Shown here: piece by piece, positions 21,893 to 29,664 of the stretch | Numbering within the stretch: the stretch's first letter is position 1 | Layout of the letters: each line of letters opens with the position of its first letter | DNA from: Lachnospiraceae bacterium UBA6987 | GTDB lineage: Bacteria > Bacillota > Clostridia > Lachnospirales > Lachnospiraceae | DNA length: 31,117 nt | NCBI GenBank assembly: GCA_002449955.1 | Contig: DJYD01000053.1 | Location: forward strand, 1 to 31,117 | Direction: 5' to 3' | Translations under genes and position numbers: made by a program | The notes under the pieces: model-generated | What the model saw: only the letters and a program-made list of their open reading frames with translations | Told to the model about the DNA's origin: nothing | Databases searched by the model: none

Positions 21893-23158
21893 ATGACGGA
21901 AGAAAACAAGATGCCCCAGGATGAACACGAGCACGAAAGCAGAAAGCGTGAGAGAAAACCGATTACGCGGAAGGTGCTAGTGATTGTCCTGGCAGTAGTA
22001 ATCGTTGTTGTGGGCGGCGGCATAGCGGTCATCAATCATTATTTGAACAGAATGGAAAAGATCAATAATGAGACACAGACCACCCTGTCCCCTGAAGAGT
22101 TTATGTCCTTGATCGGGATCGACACGACTGAAGAGGCTGCCTCCTCTCTGGAGAAAGATACAGAGCAGGAAACAGAAGCCACAAGTGCTGCAACGGAAGG
22201 AGTCACTACAGAAGCTACGGTTCAGACACTTGCAGAGGAAGAGACTGAACGATATATTGCGATCGACCCTGATGAATCCGATGTGATTGCGATTGAGGGG
22301 ACGACAAATGCGGCTTCTCTGCCTACGGCACCTCCTGCGACCACGCAGTATGTTCCTCCGGTATCCTATGAATGGGGAACAGCAGCCAGTCTCAATGATG
22401 AGGGTCTGATCAACATCGTATTAGTGGGAGATGACTCCCGCGGTAGCGGCAATTCCCGCTCGGACGTGATCATTTTGCTCAGTATAAATACCAGTTCTCA
22501 TAAAATCTCGCTGATCTCTTTCATGCGGGATATGTATCTGCCGATTCAGGGCGGATACTCCAGCCGCATCAATCATGCGTATGAAGCAGGCGGATTCCCG
22601 CTGCTTTATCAGTGCCTGAAGAATAATTTCGGTCTGCACATCGATGGCGGCGTACGGCTTGATTTTACGGGCTTCTCCAAAGCGGTTGATGCTATCGGCG
22701 GCGTGGATATGGCACTTTCGGCAGCGGAAGCAAACGCGATGCAGTCCTATCTGAAAACGTATTCCGGCAAAACAACGGATCCTTCGACCATCCACGAGGG
22801 ATACTGCCATCTTGACGGCAATGCGGCACTTGCCTACTGCCGCATCCGCAAGATCGACAACGATTTTTACCGTACCGCAAGACAGCGCAAAATGCTGACT
22901 ACCTTATTCAATAAGTTTAAAGGCAACATGAACGCTGTTCTGAATACGGTCCTTCCTTATTGCGCGACCGATATGAGCAATGGGACTATTATGGGCTACG
23001 CAGGACAAGTGATTGCTTCAATGGGAGCCTACAGCCTGAACAGTTACAGACTTCCTGCAGACGGCGCCTACCGTGCGGTCAATATCCGGGGAATGGATGT
23101 GCTGCAAAGCATTCAGAGCAGAAATATCAGCGCTCTGCGATCCTATCTGCCGTATTAA
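21893..23158 (+). CDS. LCP family cell-wall ligase (LCP2)
   Basis: A 421-residue LytR-CpsA-Psr protein with a basic cytoplasmic N-terminus, one transmembrane helix (about 27-48), the TTLSPEE motif shared with its neighbours, and a Thr/Glu/Ala-rich linker up to about 150. The LCP domain shows INIVLVGDDSR, SRSDVIILLSIN, ISFMRDMYLPI, RINHAYEAGGFP, LHIDGGVRLDF, then the short loop and CHLDGNAALAYCRIRK with DNDFYRTARQR. It probably attaches a phosphate-linked glycopolymer (teichoic acid or capsule type) to peptidoglycan outside the membrane. It follows LCP1 by 49 bases with AAAGGAA before the ATG and no clear promoter, so it is probably cotranscribed with LCP1. It lacks the PASTA insertion. Confidence 0.93.
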   Translation: MTEENKMPQDEHEHESRKRERKPITRKVLVIVLAVVIVVVGGGIAVINHYLNRMEKINNETQTTLSPEEFMSLIGIDTTEEAASSLEKDTEQETEATSAATEGVTTEATVQTLAEEETERYIAIDPDESDVIAIEGTTNAASLPTAPPATTQYVPPVSYEWGTAASLNDEGLINIVLVGDDSRGSGNSRSDVIILLSINTSSHKISLISFMRDMYLPIQGGYSSRINHAYEAGGFPLLYQCLKNNFGLHIDGGVRLDFTGFSKAVDAIGGVDMALSAAEANAMQSYLKTYSGKTTDPSTIHEGYCHLDGNAALAYCRIRKIDNDFYRTARQRKMLTTLFNKFKGNMNAVLNTVLPYCATDMSNGTIMGYAGQVIASMGAYSLNSYRLPADGAYRAVNIRGMDVLQSIQSRNISALRSYLPY

Positions 23159-23174
23159 GGCGAGCTGCCTGATG

Positions 23175-23208
23175 AGCCCGCGGAAGCATGCAGCTCTGCG
23201 GGCTTTTT
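23175..23208 (+). terminator. Terminator between LCP2 and LCP3
   Basis: AGCCCGC pairs with GCGGGCT over a 16-base loop that can form a small inner stem, followed by TTTTT. It probably ends or attenuates the LCP1-LCP2 transcript. Confidence 0.75.
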
Positions 23209-23256
23209 CAATGAATAAAACATGCCAGAAAAAGCGCATTTTGCGCAGGGAGTTTT

Positions 23257-24468
23257 ATGTCAAAAAAAGAACAGGATCAATATTTTGAAGAAAATCCCGG
23301 AAGCCGTAAGAAACGCAGACACGGTGCCGGGAAAACGGTGTTGATCATTTTATTCGTTTTCCTCCTGATCGGCGGAGGGGGTGTTTATCTGATTCGTCAT
23401 TATGTGGACCTCATTCCAAGAATAGATCCCCGCAGACAATCAACGCTTTCTCCTTCCGAAGCCCAGGAGCTTATCAACAGAGAAACGGAGTCCGCTGCCT
23501 CCGAAAGTGCGGATACGTCCACGAATGCAGCCGTACGCGAAGTTACGGTCGACCCGAATGAAACCTATGTCGTGGAAATAAACGGTGAGACTAAAGTCGT
23601 GTCCGGCAGTGAAGTGAATGCAAATCCGGATTACAATGTTGTCGGCCAGTTTGAGTGGAAAAAAGCGGAACCTCTCGAAGATAAGGACCTGATTAATGTT
23701 ATGCTGCTGGGGATCGATGCAAGGAAGGCAGGCGATCAGACCAGGACAGATACGATGATTCTGATCAGTGTCAATCCAAAATCGCATGAGATCGCGATGA
23801 TTTCCTTTATGCGGGATCTTTATCTGCCGATTCATGAGGGCTATGAAGACAGCCGATTAAACCATGCTTATGAAATCGGCGGTCTGCAATTTCTCTATGA
23901 CTGCCTGGAGAACAATTTCGGCCTGCATATTGACGGCAGTGTCGTTGTTGACTTCAAACAGTTTGCCAAAATCATTGATATCCTTGGCGGGGTGGATATT
24001 ACCCTTACGGCTAAGGAAGCAGAGCATCTGAAAGAAAATGTGATCGATTTCACCGGTAATACCACAACGAGCCCTTCTTCTCTGCATGAGGGGAGCTGCC
24101 ATTTGGACGGCAACACAGCTCTGGCCTATTGCCGCATCAGGAAGATCGATGATGATTTTCATCGTACGGCAAGACAGCGGAATGTACTGACGGCTCTCTT
24201 CGGAAAGGTGAAATCGGCAGGGATCAGGGAATTGAATGAGATCCTGAACACCGTGATAGCCATGTCCGCAACGGATCTCAGCAATTCCGACATTTTGAGC
24301 TATGCGGCAAGTGTTCTGCCCTACCTTGGCTCTGCGTCGTTAGAATCCGGCCGAATCCCCTGTGACAGTTCATACCGCAGTGTGTATATCAACAGTATGA
24401 GCGTTGTTCAGGCAGTGCAGCAGAGCAATCTGGACTACCTGAAATCAGTCCTGCCTTTCGGAAACTGA
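23257..24468 (+). CDS. LCP family cell-wall ligase (LCP3)
   Basis: A 403-residue LCP protein of the same plan: basic tail, one transmembrane helix (about 27-47), STLSPSE, a linker rich in Glu/Ser/Thr, then the LCP domain with INVMLLGIDAR, TRTDTMILISVN, ISFMRDLYLPI, RLNHAYEIGG, LHIDGSVVVDF, CHLDGNTALAYCRIRK and DDDFHRTARQR. It is closer to LCP2 than to LCP1 in the loop region and shares two cysteines with LCP2 that LCP1 lacks. GGGAG lies before the ATG, and a small hairpin (GCGCA with TGCGC) directly precedes that site. A terminator separates it from LCP2, so it may depend on read-through or on a promoter I could not find. Confidence 0.93.
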   Translation: MSKKEQDQYFEENPGSRKKRRHGAGKTVLIILFVFLLIGGGGVYLIRHYVDLIPRIDPRRQSTLSPSEAQELINRETESAASESADTSTNAAVREVTVDPNETYVVEINGETKVVSGSEVNANPDYNVVGQFEWKKAEPLEDKDLINVMLLGIDARKAGDQTRTDTMILISVNPKSHEIAMISFMRDLYLPIHEGYEDSRLNHAYEIGGLQFLYDCLENNFGLHIDGSVVVDFKQFAKIIDILGGVDITLTAKEAEHLKENVIDFTGNTTTSPSSLHEGSCHLDGNTALAYCRIRKIDDDFHRTARQRNVLTALFGKVKSAGIRELNEILNTVIAMSATDLSNSDILSYAASVLPYLGSASLESGRIPCDSSYRSVYINSMSVVQAVQQSNLDYLKSVLPFGN

Positions 24469-24493
24469 CCGGATATTTTTACAGGAGAGTGCG

Positions 24494-25804
24494 ATGACCT
24501 ATGATGAAGCCGTAAGATGGCTGGAAACGCCTGATAGGAAGCGGCAGAAAGCGAGTCTGCAGGATTTTTCTGCACTGCTGGAGATTCTTGGTGATCCGCA
24601 GGAAACGCTGCGTTTTATTCATGTCACGGGCAGTAACGGCAAGGGCAGCATCTGTGCCATGCTGGCAGGAATCTTAACGGCATCGGGTTACAAAACCGGT
24701 CTTTATACTTCACCGCATTTGTCTGTTTACAATGAACGCTGCTGTGTGAACGGAGAAATGATCTCCGATGAAAAATTTGCGGATTATGCGCAGGCTGTCA
24801 AAAATGCGGCAGAAAAGATGGAGCGCTCTTTCGGCCTCTTTTACAAGATGACGGCAATGGCTTTTCTCTATTTTGCCAGTCAGAACTGTGATATCGTTGT
24901 TTTGGAAGTGGGCAGAGGAGGCAGGCACGATTGCACCAATGTCGTGAAGCACACGGAGCTGTGTGTGATCGGCGCGATCTCCCTTGAGCATACAGAGGTG
25001 CTCGGCAGTACCGTTTCTGCAATAGCCGAAGAAAAAAGCGGAATCTTTAAGCCGGGCGCAGCAGCCGTGCTGCAGCATCAGTCTCCGGAGGCGGAAAGCG
25101 CCGTCAGGAAAGCAGCAGAGAAGGCGGGAATTCCTTTGGTGATTACGGAGCCTGAAAGTGCCAGGCTTATTTCGTATGATCTGAAGAGTCAGACGCTGCA
25201 GTACAAAGAGCGGAACAATATAAGAGTTTCCTGCCCCGGTCTCTACCAAATGCAGAATATCCTTACCGTCCTGGATGCCGCCGACTTGTTAAAAAGCAGA
25301 GGGTTTCATATTACAGAAGAATCCCTGCGAAAAGCACTGTCACAGATCAGCTGGCCAGGCCGCTTTGAAATTCTCGGACAAAAGCCCTGGTTTTTAATTG
25401 ACGGCGCGCACAATGCCGGTGCAGTTCCCGCGTTATGTAAGGGCCTGCAGACCGCATTTCCTGAGAAAAAGTTTATCTTTATCCTGACGTTATTAAAAGA
25501 CAGGCCTTGGAAGTCCATGCTCGAAGATATTCTGCCGCTTGCAAAAAGCTGCATTACGGTTGAAACAAGCGATCCCAAAGCCCTTCATGCAGATTGTCTT
25601 GCGGCGTACATCCGTGATTCTTCCGATATCATGGCTGAGGCTGCTGCATCGGAAACGGAAGCCGTGCAGATGGCATTGGCAGCAGCTCACGAAGAAGATT
25701 GTATTTGTGTGTTCGGCTCTCTGTATTTAGCAGGGGCGATTCGTGACATCATAATAAAGAAGATGCAGAGCGCCCGGAATCCGGAAGCTTCTGTAAAGGT
25801 GTAA
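24494..25804 (+). CDS. folC: Folylpolyglutamate synthase / dihydrofolate synthase
   Basis: A 436-residue Mur-ligase-family enzyme that adds glutamate to folates, and in many bacteria also to dihydropteroate. The ATP loop is HVTGSNGKGS (about 43-52), followed by GLYTSPHL, the SLEHTEVLGSTVSAIAEEKSGIFKPG segment and FLIDGAHNAGA. The usual signature LEVGLGGRLDATN reads LEVGRGGRHDCTN here, three substitutions in a well-kept block. I cannot tell whether the dihydrofolate synthase activity is retained. AGGAG precedes the ATG. It lies 25 bases after LCP3 and 2 bases before the MATE gene, so the three are probably one transcript, without an obvious functional link. Confidence 0.93.
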   Translation: MTYDEAVRWLETPDRKRQKASLQDFSALLEILGDPQETLRFIHVTGSNGKGSICAMLAGILTASGYKTGLYTSPHLSVYNERCCVNGEMISDEKFADYAQAVKNAAEKMERSFGLFYKMTAMAFLYFASQNCDIVVLEVGRGGRHDCTNVVKHTELCVIGAISLEHTEVLGSTVSAIAEEKSGIFKPGAAAVLQHQSPEAESAVRKAAEKAGIPLVITEPESARLISYDLKSQTLQYKERNNIRVSCPGLYQMQNILTVLDAADLLKSRGFHITEESLRKALSQISWPGRFEILGQKPWFLIDGAHNAGAVPALCKGLQTAFPEKKFIFILTLLKDRPWKSMLEDILPLAKSCITVETSDPKALHADCLAAYIRDSSDIMAEAAASETEAVQMALAAAHEEDCICVFGSLYLAGAIRDIIIKKMQSARNPEASVKV

Positions 25805-25806
25805 AA

Positions 25807-27198
25807 GTGAAAAAAAGCGATTACTTTGGAACCAGAGAATTTTACAGACATGTCTTCACGGTAATGATCCCGATCATGATCCAGGGAGCCTTTACCAGTT
25901 TTGTCAATATGCTTGACAATATCATGGTCGGAAGACTCGGAACCGCCGAGATGACAGGCGTATCTGTAGCGAACCAGTTCGTCTTTGTCTATATGCTGTG
26001 TATGTTCGGAGCGGTCAGCGGAGCCGGTATCTTCGGCGCACAGTTCCATGGCAGCGGGAATACAGAAGGCGTACGCAATACATTCCGCTTTAAAATCATG
26101 CTGACCATCCTGCTCGCCGTGCTTTTTACCGCTCTGCTGATCTGGAAACAGGACGCACTCATCAGCATGTATCTGAAGGGTGAAGCGCAGGAAGGCGCGG
26201 CTGAGGCGACTTTTGCCTATGCGAAGCAGTATCTGAACCTGGTCATCATCGAAATGATTCCGATGGCACTTTGCCAGAGCTTTGCCTCAACACTGCGAGA
26301 AACCAATCATGCGACGCCGCCTATGCTTGCGGGGATTGTTGCTGTTCTTGTCAATCTCTGCCTGAATTACATCCTGATATTCGGCAATTTCGGAGCTCCA
26401 AGACTGGGTGTTGCCGGTGCTGCGATCGCCACGGTTGTGAGCCGTGTTGTAGAGCTGGCCATCAATCTGATCTGGTGCATGTCCAATCCGAAGAAGGCTG
26501 TTTTTTTCCAGGGCGTATTCAGAAACTTCCGCGTTCCGGCTTCCCTGATGGGAAAAATCATGCTGAAGGGCTTGCCCCTGATGTTAAATGAGACGCTTTG
26601 GTCAGGCGGTCTGGTACTTGTCGATCAGTGCTATTCACTTAGAGGACTGAACGTTGTTTCCGCGCAGAACATTGTCTATACGTTCTATGATCTGTTCTGT
26701 GTGGCCTTTACCTCCTGCGGGTCGGCCATCGGGATCATTATCGGACAGGAACTGGGAGCCGGTGAACTGGACAAGGCAAAAAGCGATGCCAAAAAGCTGT
26801 GTGTTCTTTCTTCAATTATCGGCATCATTGTCGGCGCTGCCTTTATTCTTCTGTCCGGCATCATCCCGCAGATCTACAACACGACGGAAGAAGTCAGGCA
26901 TCTGGCAAGTGCAATCATCATCGTCTTCGGAGCGGTCATGCCAATGCTTGCCTACTGCAATGCGACATACTTTATTGTCAGGGCAGGCGGCAAGACTTTG
27001 ATCACGATGCTGACCGACTGTGGCTATGTATGGATTTTCCAGCTGCCTGCCGCTTACTTCATCAGCCGTTTTACCGATATCCCGATCGTTCCGTTCTATG
27101 TGATCATACAGGCGCTGCAGGTTATCAAGGTTGCCATGGGAACGTACTTTGTTAAGAAGGGCGTCTGGCTGACGAATATTGTTGAAGAAAAAGCGTGA
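25807..27198 (+). CDS. MATE family efflux transporter
   Basis: A 463-residue integral membrane protein with about twelve predicted helices in two similar halves. MIPIMIQGAFTSFVNMLDNIMVGRLGTAEMTGVSVANQ near the N-terminus is the classic MATE helix 1-2 signature (here given in parts: MIQGAFTSFVNMLDNIMVGR then LGTAEM). MATE proteins export drugs, dyes or metabolites with Na+ or H+ entry; the substrate here is unknown. Translation starts at GTG 2 bases after the folC stop, with AAAGGTG overlapping the folC end as the ribosome site, so the two are coupled. Confidence 0.93.
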   Translation: MKKSDYFGTREFYRHVFTVMIPIMIQGAFTSFVNMLDNIMVGRLGTAEMTGVSVANQFVFVYMLCMFGAVSGAGIFGAQFHGSGNTEGVRNTFRFKIMLTILLAVLFTALLIWKQDALISMYLKGEAQEGAAEATFAYAKQYLNLVIIEMIPMALCQSFASTLRETNHATPPMLAGIVAVLVNLCLNYILIFGNFGAPRLGVAGAAIATVVSRVVELAINLIWCMSNPKKAVFFQGVFRNFRVPASLMGKIMLKGLPLMLNETLWSGGLVLVDQCYSLRGLNVVSAQNIVYTFYDLFCVAFTSCGSAIGIIIGQELGAGELDKAKSDAKKLCVLSSIIGIIVGAAFILLSGIIPQIYNTTEEVRHLASAIIIVFGAVMPMLAYCNATYFIVRAGGKTLITMLTDCGYVWIFQLPAAYFISRFTDIPIVPFYVIIQALQVIKVAMGTYFVKKGVWLTNIVEEKA

Positions 27199-27206
27199 TT
27201 GCTTCA

Positions 27207-27235
27207 TTGCATTTTACAAGACGCAACACTATAAT
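27207..27235 (+). promoter_or_regulatory. Promoter for the polysaccharide deacetylase gene
   Basis: TTGCAT, a 17-base spacer and a perfect TATAAT lie 29 bases before the start codon, just after the MATE stop. AGAAAGAGG serves as the ribosome site. Confidence 0.8.
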
Positions 27236-27264
27236 ATAAGTATCTATTCCAGAAAGAGGCTGTT

Positions 27265-28440
27265 ATGGCAGACAATAATAAACGGTTTCATACATCCAAT
27301 CAGAGCAGAAGGAAAACAAGGAGAAAAAGTCACGGCGGCTTGTGGCTTCTGTTGCTGATTCCTCTGATTCTTGCGCTCGGCATTGCGCTCGGTCTGACGG
27401 TTAGATATATCCTTGATCAGCACGAAGACGCGAAGAAGAAAGAAACGCAGCAGCCTTCACAGACAGCGGGAGAGCTGCCGGGGATCGTTGAATCGGAAGA
27501 GATGAACAGCACCGAGGAGACAAGCCCTGCAGAGAGCACCAGTGAAGAAGAGACGGCAGAAAGCACGGAGCAGCAGGCGGAACCCACTAAACCCACGCAG
27601 ACAACGCAGCCCACGCAGCAGGAAGGTGCATTTACACCCACAAAGGCGGCTTCAGAACTGCTTCCGGTACCGGACACGGTTGGCCGTGAAACTCTTTCCG
27701 AAGGCGGCTGGTACGGTGGGAAATTTGTCCGCGATCTTTCTACGGGAACGGTCAAATGTGAATGGGACCGTGCAGCAGATCTGATCAAGATGCTGAAGGA
27801 TTACGGCGCCATTTACCACAAGAACGAGGATCAAAAGGTTTGTTATCTGACGTTTGACTGCGGCGGAACCACTTCGGCCTCAGATGTCAATGAAATCCTG
27901 GATACACTGAAGGCAAAGAATGTAAAAGCCATTTTTATGATTCCGGGCGATTATATCATGAACAATCTGAACCGTGAAGGCGAGTCGATTAAACAGGATT
28001 GTGCAGCCTCGCTGCGCCGCATTGTGGAAGAGGGACATCTGCTCGGCAGTCACACCTATACGCATCCCCAGATGCCTACCTTGAGCGACGAGGATTTTAT
28101 CTTCCAGCTGAACACGCAGCAAAACCGCATTGACAAGGCTCTCGGCTATGCCTATCCGTTAAGCTATTACCGTCCTCCGGAAGGCGGCATTTCGGAACGT
28201 GATCTGTACCTGGCACAGAAAATGGGCTATCATGTCACGCTGTGGAGTTATGCGTACATGGACTGGAACCCGAATAATCAGATGGCCGTTAATGAAGCGT
28301 TAAATAAGGCGAAGGTTGGTCTGCATGACGGCTGTGTCTACCTGTTTCACGCCTTGAGTTCGACAAACCGGGCGATGCTTGGGGATCTGATCGATTACAT
28401 GAGAGCCGAGGGATATGAGGTTCGCAGGATCGATCAGTAA
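27265..28440 (+). CDS. PdaA-like polysaccharide (peptidoglycan) deacetylase
   Basis: A 391-residue protein anchored by one helix (about 25-48), with an Glu/Thr/Gln-rich spacer to about 125 and a NodB-type carbohydrate esterase 4 domain from about 190. Motif 1 is LTFDCGG (D198, C199) where classical enzymes have TFDDG. Motif 2 is SHTYTH (H263, H267), followed by YRPPEGGISERDL (303 on), the WSYAYMDWN segment and LFHAL (H362). The RPP-G-SER and W-DW pattern is closest to PdaA, which deacetylates muramic acid on the way to spore-cortex lactam, rather than to chitin or GlcNAc deacetylases. The spacer and anchor place it outside the membrane. Substrate by similarity only; the altered motif 1 leaves metal dependence open. 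Confidence 0.88.
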   Translation: MADNNKRFHTSNQSRRKTRRKSHGGLWLLLLIPLILALGIALGLTVRYILDQHEDAKKKETQQPSQTAGELPGIVESEEMNSTEETSPAESTSEEETAESTEQQAEPTKPTQTTQPTQQEGAFTPTKAASELLPVPDTVGRETLSEGGWYGGKFVRDLSTGTVKCEWDRAADLIKMLKDYGAIYHKNEDQKVCYLTFDCGGTTSASDVNEILDTLKAKNVKAIFMIPGDYIMNNLNREGESIKQDCAASLRRIVEEGHLLGSHTYTHPQMPTLSDEDFIFQLNTQQNRIDKALGYAYPLSYYRPPEGGISERDLYLAQKMGYHVTLWSYAYMDWNPNNQMAVNEALNKAKVGLHDGCVYLFHALSSTNRAMLGDLIDYMRAEGYEVRRIDQ

Positions 28441-28452
28441 GAGAGGAATGAG

Positions 28453-28611
28453 ATGAAAGCTTTGTTTGCATTTCTGTTTCAGCATTCTGTGATTGTTATC
28501 ATTCTTTTGCTTCTGTTTGCAGCAGCCTTAAGCTGGCTGTTATGGATCACAAGTGATAAGCACAGACAAAAACGGCAGCAAAGGCGAAAGGACAAAGTGC
28601 CTGAACGCTGA
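28453..28611 (+). CDS. Small membrane protein of unknown function (52 residues)
   Basis: The peptide starts MKALFAFLFQHSVIVIILLL, with one transmembrane helix over about residues 12-32, and ends in a strongly basic tail (KHRQKRQQRRKDK). AGAGGA precedes the ATG, and it begins 12 bases after the deacetylase stop and ends before a strong terminator, so it is the last gene of that unit. The positive-inside rule puts the tail in the cytoplasm. I recognise no family; coding is supported by context, SD and composition only. Confidence 0.65.
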   Translation: MKALFAFLFQHSVIVIILLLLFAAALSWLLWITSDKHRQKRQQRRKDKVPER

Positions 28612-28623
28612 ATCTCCATATTT

Positions 28624-28667
28624 AAAAGGGAAGCTTCTGTTATGAAAAGCAGAAGCTTCCCTTTTTT
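28624..28667. terminator. Bidirectional terminator between the deacetylase unit and trxB
   Basis: GGGAAGCTTCTG pairs perfectly with CAGAAGCTTCCC around a 10-base loop; AAAA upstream and TTTTTT downstream extend the stem and provide U-tracts on both strands. It separates convergent genes. Confidence 0.93.
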
Positions 28668-28679
28668 ACGGTTAATGAT

Positions 28680-29588
28680 TCAGCGGTCCAGATATCGGCA
28701 GGCGGCAATGGCAGCGCAGGCGCCGTCTCCGACGGCTGTGGTCAGCTGCCGGACATCCTTGGTCCTGCAGTCCCCTGCCGCGAAAATACCGGCTGTTCCC
28801 GTGAGTGCGGTTTCATCTGAGTACAGATAGCCTTCCGGATCAACGGCTGCAGCGCCGTGAAGGAAATCATTCTGCGGCTTTTGACCGACGGCAAGGAAGA
28901 TCCCGTCAAAGGGCTTTGTAAAGCTTTCTCCGGTCTTCACATTGCGCAGTCTGAGACCGGTTACAGAGCCGTCTTCGGTAAGATATTCCTCTGCAACCGT
29001 ATCATACAGAAAATGAATGTTGCCCTGGGACGATGCCTTTTCCACAAGACGTTTTTCCGCGCGGAAGCTGTCTCTGCGGTGGATGAGCGTGACGGAGCGG
29101 CAGATGCCGGAGAGGAATATGGCATCCTGCAGGGCTGTGTCACCTCCGCCTATGACGGCCGCGTCCTGGCCAGCGCAGAAAGGACCGTCACAGACTGCGC
29201 AGAAAGAAAGGCCGCAGCCGATCAGATCGGCTTCACCAGGCAGCCCAAGCCCCTTATGTGCTACGCCGGTTGCCAAAATCACGGCGCGTGCATCGACGAC
29301 GGAGCCGTCAACCGTGATTGCAAATGTATCACTGGCCTTGCGAAGCGCAGTTACTTCTCCGTTTTCCAGTTTTACTCCGAGGGCTTCCGCCTGAGCTGTC
29401 AGAAGAGCGGCATAATCTTCCCCGCTGATATGCGCAATGCCGGGATAGTTTTCAACAAGCGGTGAAAAAACGATTTGTCCGCCAAAGGATTCTTTCTCAT
29501 AGACGGTGACGCTTTTGCCGGCTCTTGAAGCATAGATGGCTGCGGTGAGGCCGGCGGGCCCTCCGCCGATAATGGCGATGTCTGTCAT
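28680..29588 (-). CDS. trxB: Thioredoxin reductase
   Basis: A 302-residue flavoprotein that passes NADPH electrons to thioredoxin-like proteins. The FAD loop is IIGGGPAGLTAAIYASRAG (6-24), the redox-active disulfide is CAVC (C130, C133) followed by DGPF, the NADPH region has IGGGDTALQDA and HRRDSFRAEKRL, and the C-terminal FAD motif is GIFAAGDCR. The HRRxxFRA motif indicates NADPH rather than ferredoxin as donor. The chosen ATG has AAAGGAAAT upstream; a GTG further up in frame would run through the upstream hairpin. It is the gene after nrdD, whose product ends in a redoxin, a likely substrate. Confidence 0.95.
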   Translation of the reverse strand: MTDIAIIGGGPAGLTAAIYASRAGKSVTVYEKESFGGQIVFSPLVENYPGIAHISGEDYAALLTAQAEALGVKLENGEVTALRKASDTFAITVDGSVVDARAVILATGVAHKGLGLPGEADLIGCGLSFCAVCDGPFCAGQDAAVIGGGDTALQDAIFLSGICRSVTLIHRRDSFRAEKRLVEKASSQGNIHFLYDTVAEEYLTEDGSVTGLRLRNVKTGESFTKPFDGIFLAVGQKPQNDFLHGAAAVDPEGYLYSDETALTGTAGIFAAGDCRTKDVRQLTTAVGDGACAAIAACRYLDR

Positions 29589-29615
29589 GCTTAATTTCCT
29601 TTCAGAATAAGGGGT

Positions 29616-29646
29616 AAAAAGAGGCGGCTCCGACACGGGGCCGCCT
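29616..29646 (-). terminator. Hairpin between nrdD and trxB
   Basis: On the minus strand a 10-bp stem (AGGCGGCCCC with GGAGCCGCCT, one G-U pair, 5-base loop) is followed by CTTTTTACC, a terminator-like tail. It ends only about 27 bases before the trxB start, so it probably lets some transcription through; no clear promoter for trxB is seen after nrdD. Confidence 0.7.
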
Positions 29647-29664
29647 GCTTGTTTTTGTATTCGA

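Noticed and set aside
24469..24493. Folate riboswitch before folC
   Set aside because: Only 25 bases separate LCP3 and folC, too few for a riboswitch.
29589..29638. GTG-started extension of TrxB
   Set aside because: It would be encoded through the hairpin; the later ATG has an SD and gives the normal FAD-motif spacing.
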